Assembly (NCBI GenBank): GCA_016302505.1
Contig: JAEDNL010000053.1
Span: forward strand, 1-6,262
Direction of reading: 5' to 3'
Source: Bacilli bacterium
GTDB taxonomy: Bacteria; Bacillota_I; Bacilli_A; RF39; UBA660
Length of the DNA stretch: 6,262 nucleotides
In this document: in pieces, positions 4,896-6,262 of the stretch
How positions within the stretch are numbered: the stretch's first letter is position 1
Layout: the number at the start of each line of letters is the position of its first letter
Made by a program: the position numbers and the translations under genes
The notes under the pieces: model-generated
Databases searched by the model: none
What the model saw: the letters and a program-made list of their open reading frames with translations, nothing else
Told to the model about the DNA's origin: nothing

Positions 4896-6262
4896 ATTTC
4901 ACCTTTATCGCTATTTTGAACTAGCATTCCTTTTTTTAGTTGTTCTTTTTTTGACATTTTTATTATTGGAGTTATTGGATACATAAATGGCTTTCCAAAA
5001 GATTTAATATTACAAAGATTAGTAATAATAAATATAAATCCAAATAGTATTCCTATTATTCCCAAAAACGATGATAAAATCATAAGAGTATATCTATAAA
5101 ATCTAATAAATGCTTGAAAATCATAATATATAAAAAATATTGAACTTATAGCTGTTATTGCAACCACTATTACCATGATAGGTGAAACGATCCCTGCGCT
5201 AACTGCAGCATCTCCTAGAACCAAAGCACCTAAAATTGAAAGAGAAGTCCCCCTAGATACAGGAGTAAGAGCATCTGCTTCATATAAAAGTTCAAATGTA
5301 ATCATAAGTATAAATGCTTCTATTAGTGCTGGAAATGGTACACTAGCTCTTTGAAGTGAAAAATTCATAAGAAGACTCGTTGGTAGCATTTGCTGATCAT
5401 ATGTTATGAGTGAAAGATAAATACCTGGAGCGAATATAGTTATAAAGAATGCAAATATTCTTATTATTTTTACAAATTCTACATATATCTTCTTTTGATA
5501 ATTATCCTCATCATTATAAAAATAATCAACAAAGAAAGTTGGTATTATTAAAACATTACAAGAGTTTTCACATAGTATACATATTTTTCCTTCAAGTAAA
5601 CATTTTGCGACTGTATCGGGTTTTTCAGTTGATTTAATAGTTGGAAATATTGATTTATTTTCTTTATTTATTAAACTTTTAATATAGTAGGTATCTAATA
5701 TTTTATCAGTATTAATATTATTTATTTTATTAATTGTATCTTCAAGTAAAGATTTATCAACAATGTCATCTAAATACATAATACAAGTTTTAGTTTTAGT
5801 CTTAGTACCAAGATTTAATTCTTTTAAAAATAAATTCTCAGTTTTTAATCTTTTTCTAATAAGACCTATATTAGTGTTATAGTTTTCATTAAATGCATCT
5901 TTAGGCCCCTTTATAGTGGGTTCGCTTGTTGGTTCGGTAACTCCTCTATCAATAATTGCTTTTGTTTCTAATGCCACTAATTCATTATTGCATATGATAA
6001 TAGTAAAACCATTAAACAAATATTCATATAAATTTTTTTCTTCTATTTCAATAAAACTTATTGAAGGAGTATAATTTAAAATATCTTTTTTTATTGATGA
6101 TATTAATTCATTCTTTAGAAGACTTCTTTTTGCTAAATAATCTAATATAAATCTATTAGACATAGAAGAGTCACATACAGTTTGTATATTAACAATATAA
6201 ATTTTATTCATACCAAAAGTGACTTTCTTTATTTGTAAGTCAGGCATATGTTCTTTAGATTT
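4892..6262 (-). CDS. GerAA/SpoVAF-family spore germinant receptor A subunit, 5' end beyond the window
   Basis: Residues are numbered from the first in-window ATG (complement of 6245-6247), which gives 451 residues. The N-terminal cytoplasmic part contains RGVTEPTSEPTIKGPKDAF (101-119) and NIGLIRKRL (126-134), the family's signature, then FPTIKSTEKPDTVAKCLLEG (201-220). The membrane domain starts near 258 and includes FAPGIYLSLITYDQQMLPTS (272-291), ASVPFPALIEA (301-311), and a glycine/alanine-rich helix GTSLSILGALVLGDAAVSAG (333-352), with more helices to about 411 and a polar C-tail. The frame stays open to the window edge (five more codons). The 6247 ATG has no Shine-Dalgarno site, and Bacillus GerAA (about 480 residues) has some 35 more residues before the corresponding strand. 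The true start therefore most likely lies outside, and the gene is annotated as 5'-partial. The A subunit forms the core of the germinant receptor and is linked to early ion release. It is first in the A-C-B operon. Confidence 0.94.
   Translation of the reverse strand, partial: KSKEHMPDLQIKKVTFGMNKIYIVNIQTVCDSSMSNRFILDYLAKRSLLKNELISSIKKDILNYTPSISFIEIEEKNLYEYLFNGFTIIICNNELVALETKAIIDRGVTEPTSEPTIKGPKDAFNENYNTNIGLIRKRLKTENLFLKELNLGTKTKTKTCIMYLDDIVDKSLLEDTINKINNINTDKILDTYYIKSLINKENKSIFPTIKSTEKPDTVAKCLLEGKICILCENSCNVLIIPTFFVDYFYNDEDNYQKKIYVEFVKIIRIFAFFITIFAPGIYLSLITYDQQMLPTSLLMNFSLQRASVPFPALIEAFILMITFELLYEADALTPVSRGTSLSILGALVLGDAAVSAGIVSPIMVIVVAITAISSIFFIYYDFQAFIRFYRYTLMILSSFLGIIGILFGFIFIITNLCNIKSFGKPFMYPITPIIKMSKKEQLKKGMLVQNSDKGEI
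4899..4906 (-). promoter_or_regulatory. ribosome binding site of the C-subunit gene, inside gerAA
   Basis: On the minus strand this reads AAAGGTGA, lying within the last codons of the A-subunit gene and 3 nt before the ATG at 4895. It matches the downstream half of the extended anti-Shine-Dalgarno complement (GGTGA), which explains the short spacing. With the ATGA overlap it supports coupled translation of the A and C subunits. Confidence 0.6.

Noticed and set aside
5449..5637. A 62-codon + strand frame opposite the A-subunit gene
   Set aside because: It is antisense to a conserved coding region, with low-complexity translation and no ribosome binding site; a chance frame in A/T-rich DNA.
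5796..5813. A short tandem 6-bp repeat giving Lys-Thr-Lys-Thr-Lys-Thr in the A subunit
   Set aside because: It is only about three imperfect units in a polar linker; ordinary low complexity in this composition, with no frame disruption.

Overview
The window comes from a very A+T-rich, low-GC Gram-positive bacterium (Firmicutes/Bacillota, probably a Bacilli- or Clostridia-type lineage) that forms spores or descends from spore formers. Three things point there: strong AAGGAGG/AAGGAG ribosome binding sites; the rpsP-khpA pair, whose order and tight spacing match the Bacillus rpsP-ylqC pair; and a complete set of the three GerA-type germinant receptor subunits. TGG is used for Trp and TGA works as a stop codon (at the ends of gerAA, gerAC and gerAB), so this is not a mollicute code. 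I cannot assign a genus from sequence alone.

Layout on the + strand. A family 2 glycosyltransferase of the polyprenol-phosphate (GtrB/CsbB/DPM1-like) type (34-984) ends in a modest intrinsic terminator. It is followed by a HAD-IB phosphatase-like gene (1065-1643). A near-consensus sigma-A promoter (TTGACA, 17 bp, TATATT) at 1671-1699 then drives rpsP (ribosomal protein S16) and khpA (small KH-domain RNA-binding protein). Their stop and start codons share one base (TAATG). A short hairpin terminator closes khpA. An unrecognised 149-residue acidic soluble protein (2268-2717) follows behind its own strong ribosome binding site. The ylqD-rimM-trmD-rplS genes that follow rpsP-khpA in Bacillus subtilis are not here.

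Layout on the - strand. The right half (2722 to the window edge) is one germinant receptor operon, read right to left as gerAA, gerAC, gerAB (A-C-B order, as in B. subtilis gerK rather than gerA). Both junctions are ATGA overlaps. The A subunit runs off the right edge and its first residues are missing, so the operon promoter cannot be seen. The two converging transcription units meet at a perfect 14-bp A/T hairpin (2708-2741) that holds both stop codons and has a T-tract on either strand, so it looks like one shared bidirectional terminator.

How they work together. The A subunit (multi-spanning membrane protein), B subunit (ten-helix APC-type membrane protein) and C subunit (lipoprotein) are expected to form a nutrient-sensing receptor in the inner membrane of the spore. 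The left half is housekeeping translation and RNA binding plus an envelope glycosyltransferase, with no evident functional link to germination. I found no rRNA, tRNA, CRISPR array or mobile element. I see no strong case for an entirely new system. The points most worth following are the inverted repeat over the rpsP -35 box, the unknown gene at 2268-2717, and the divergent core motif of the A subunit.
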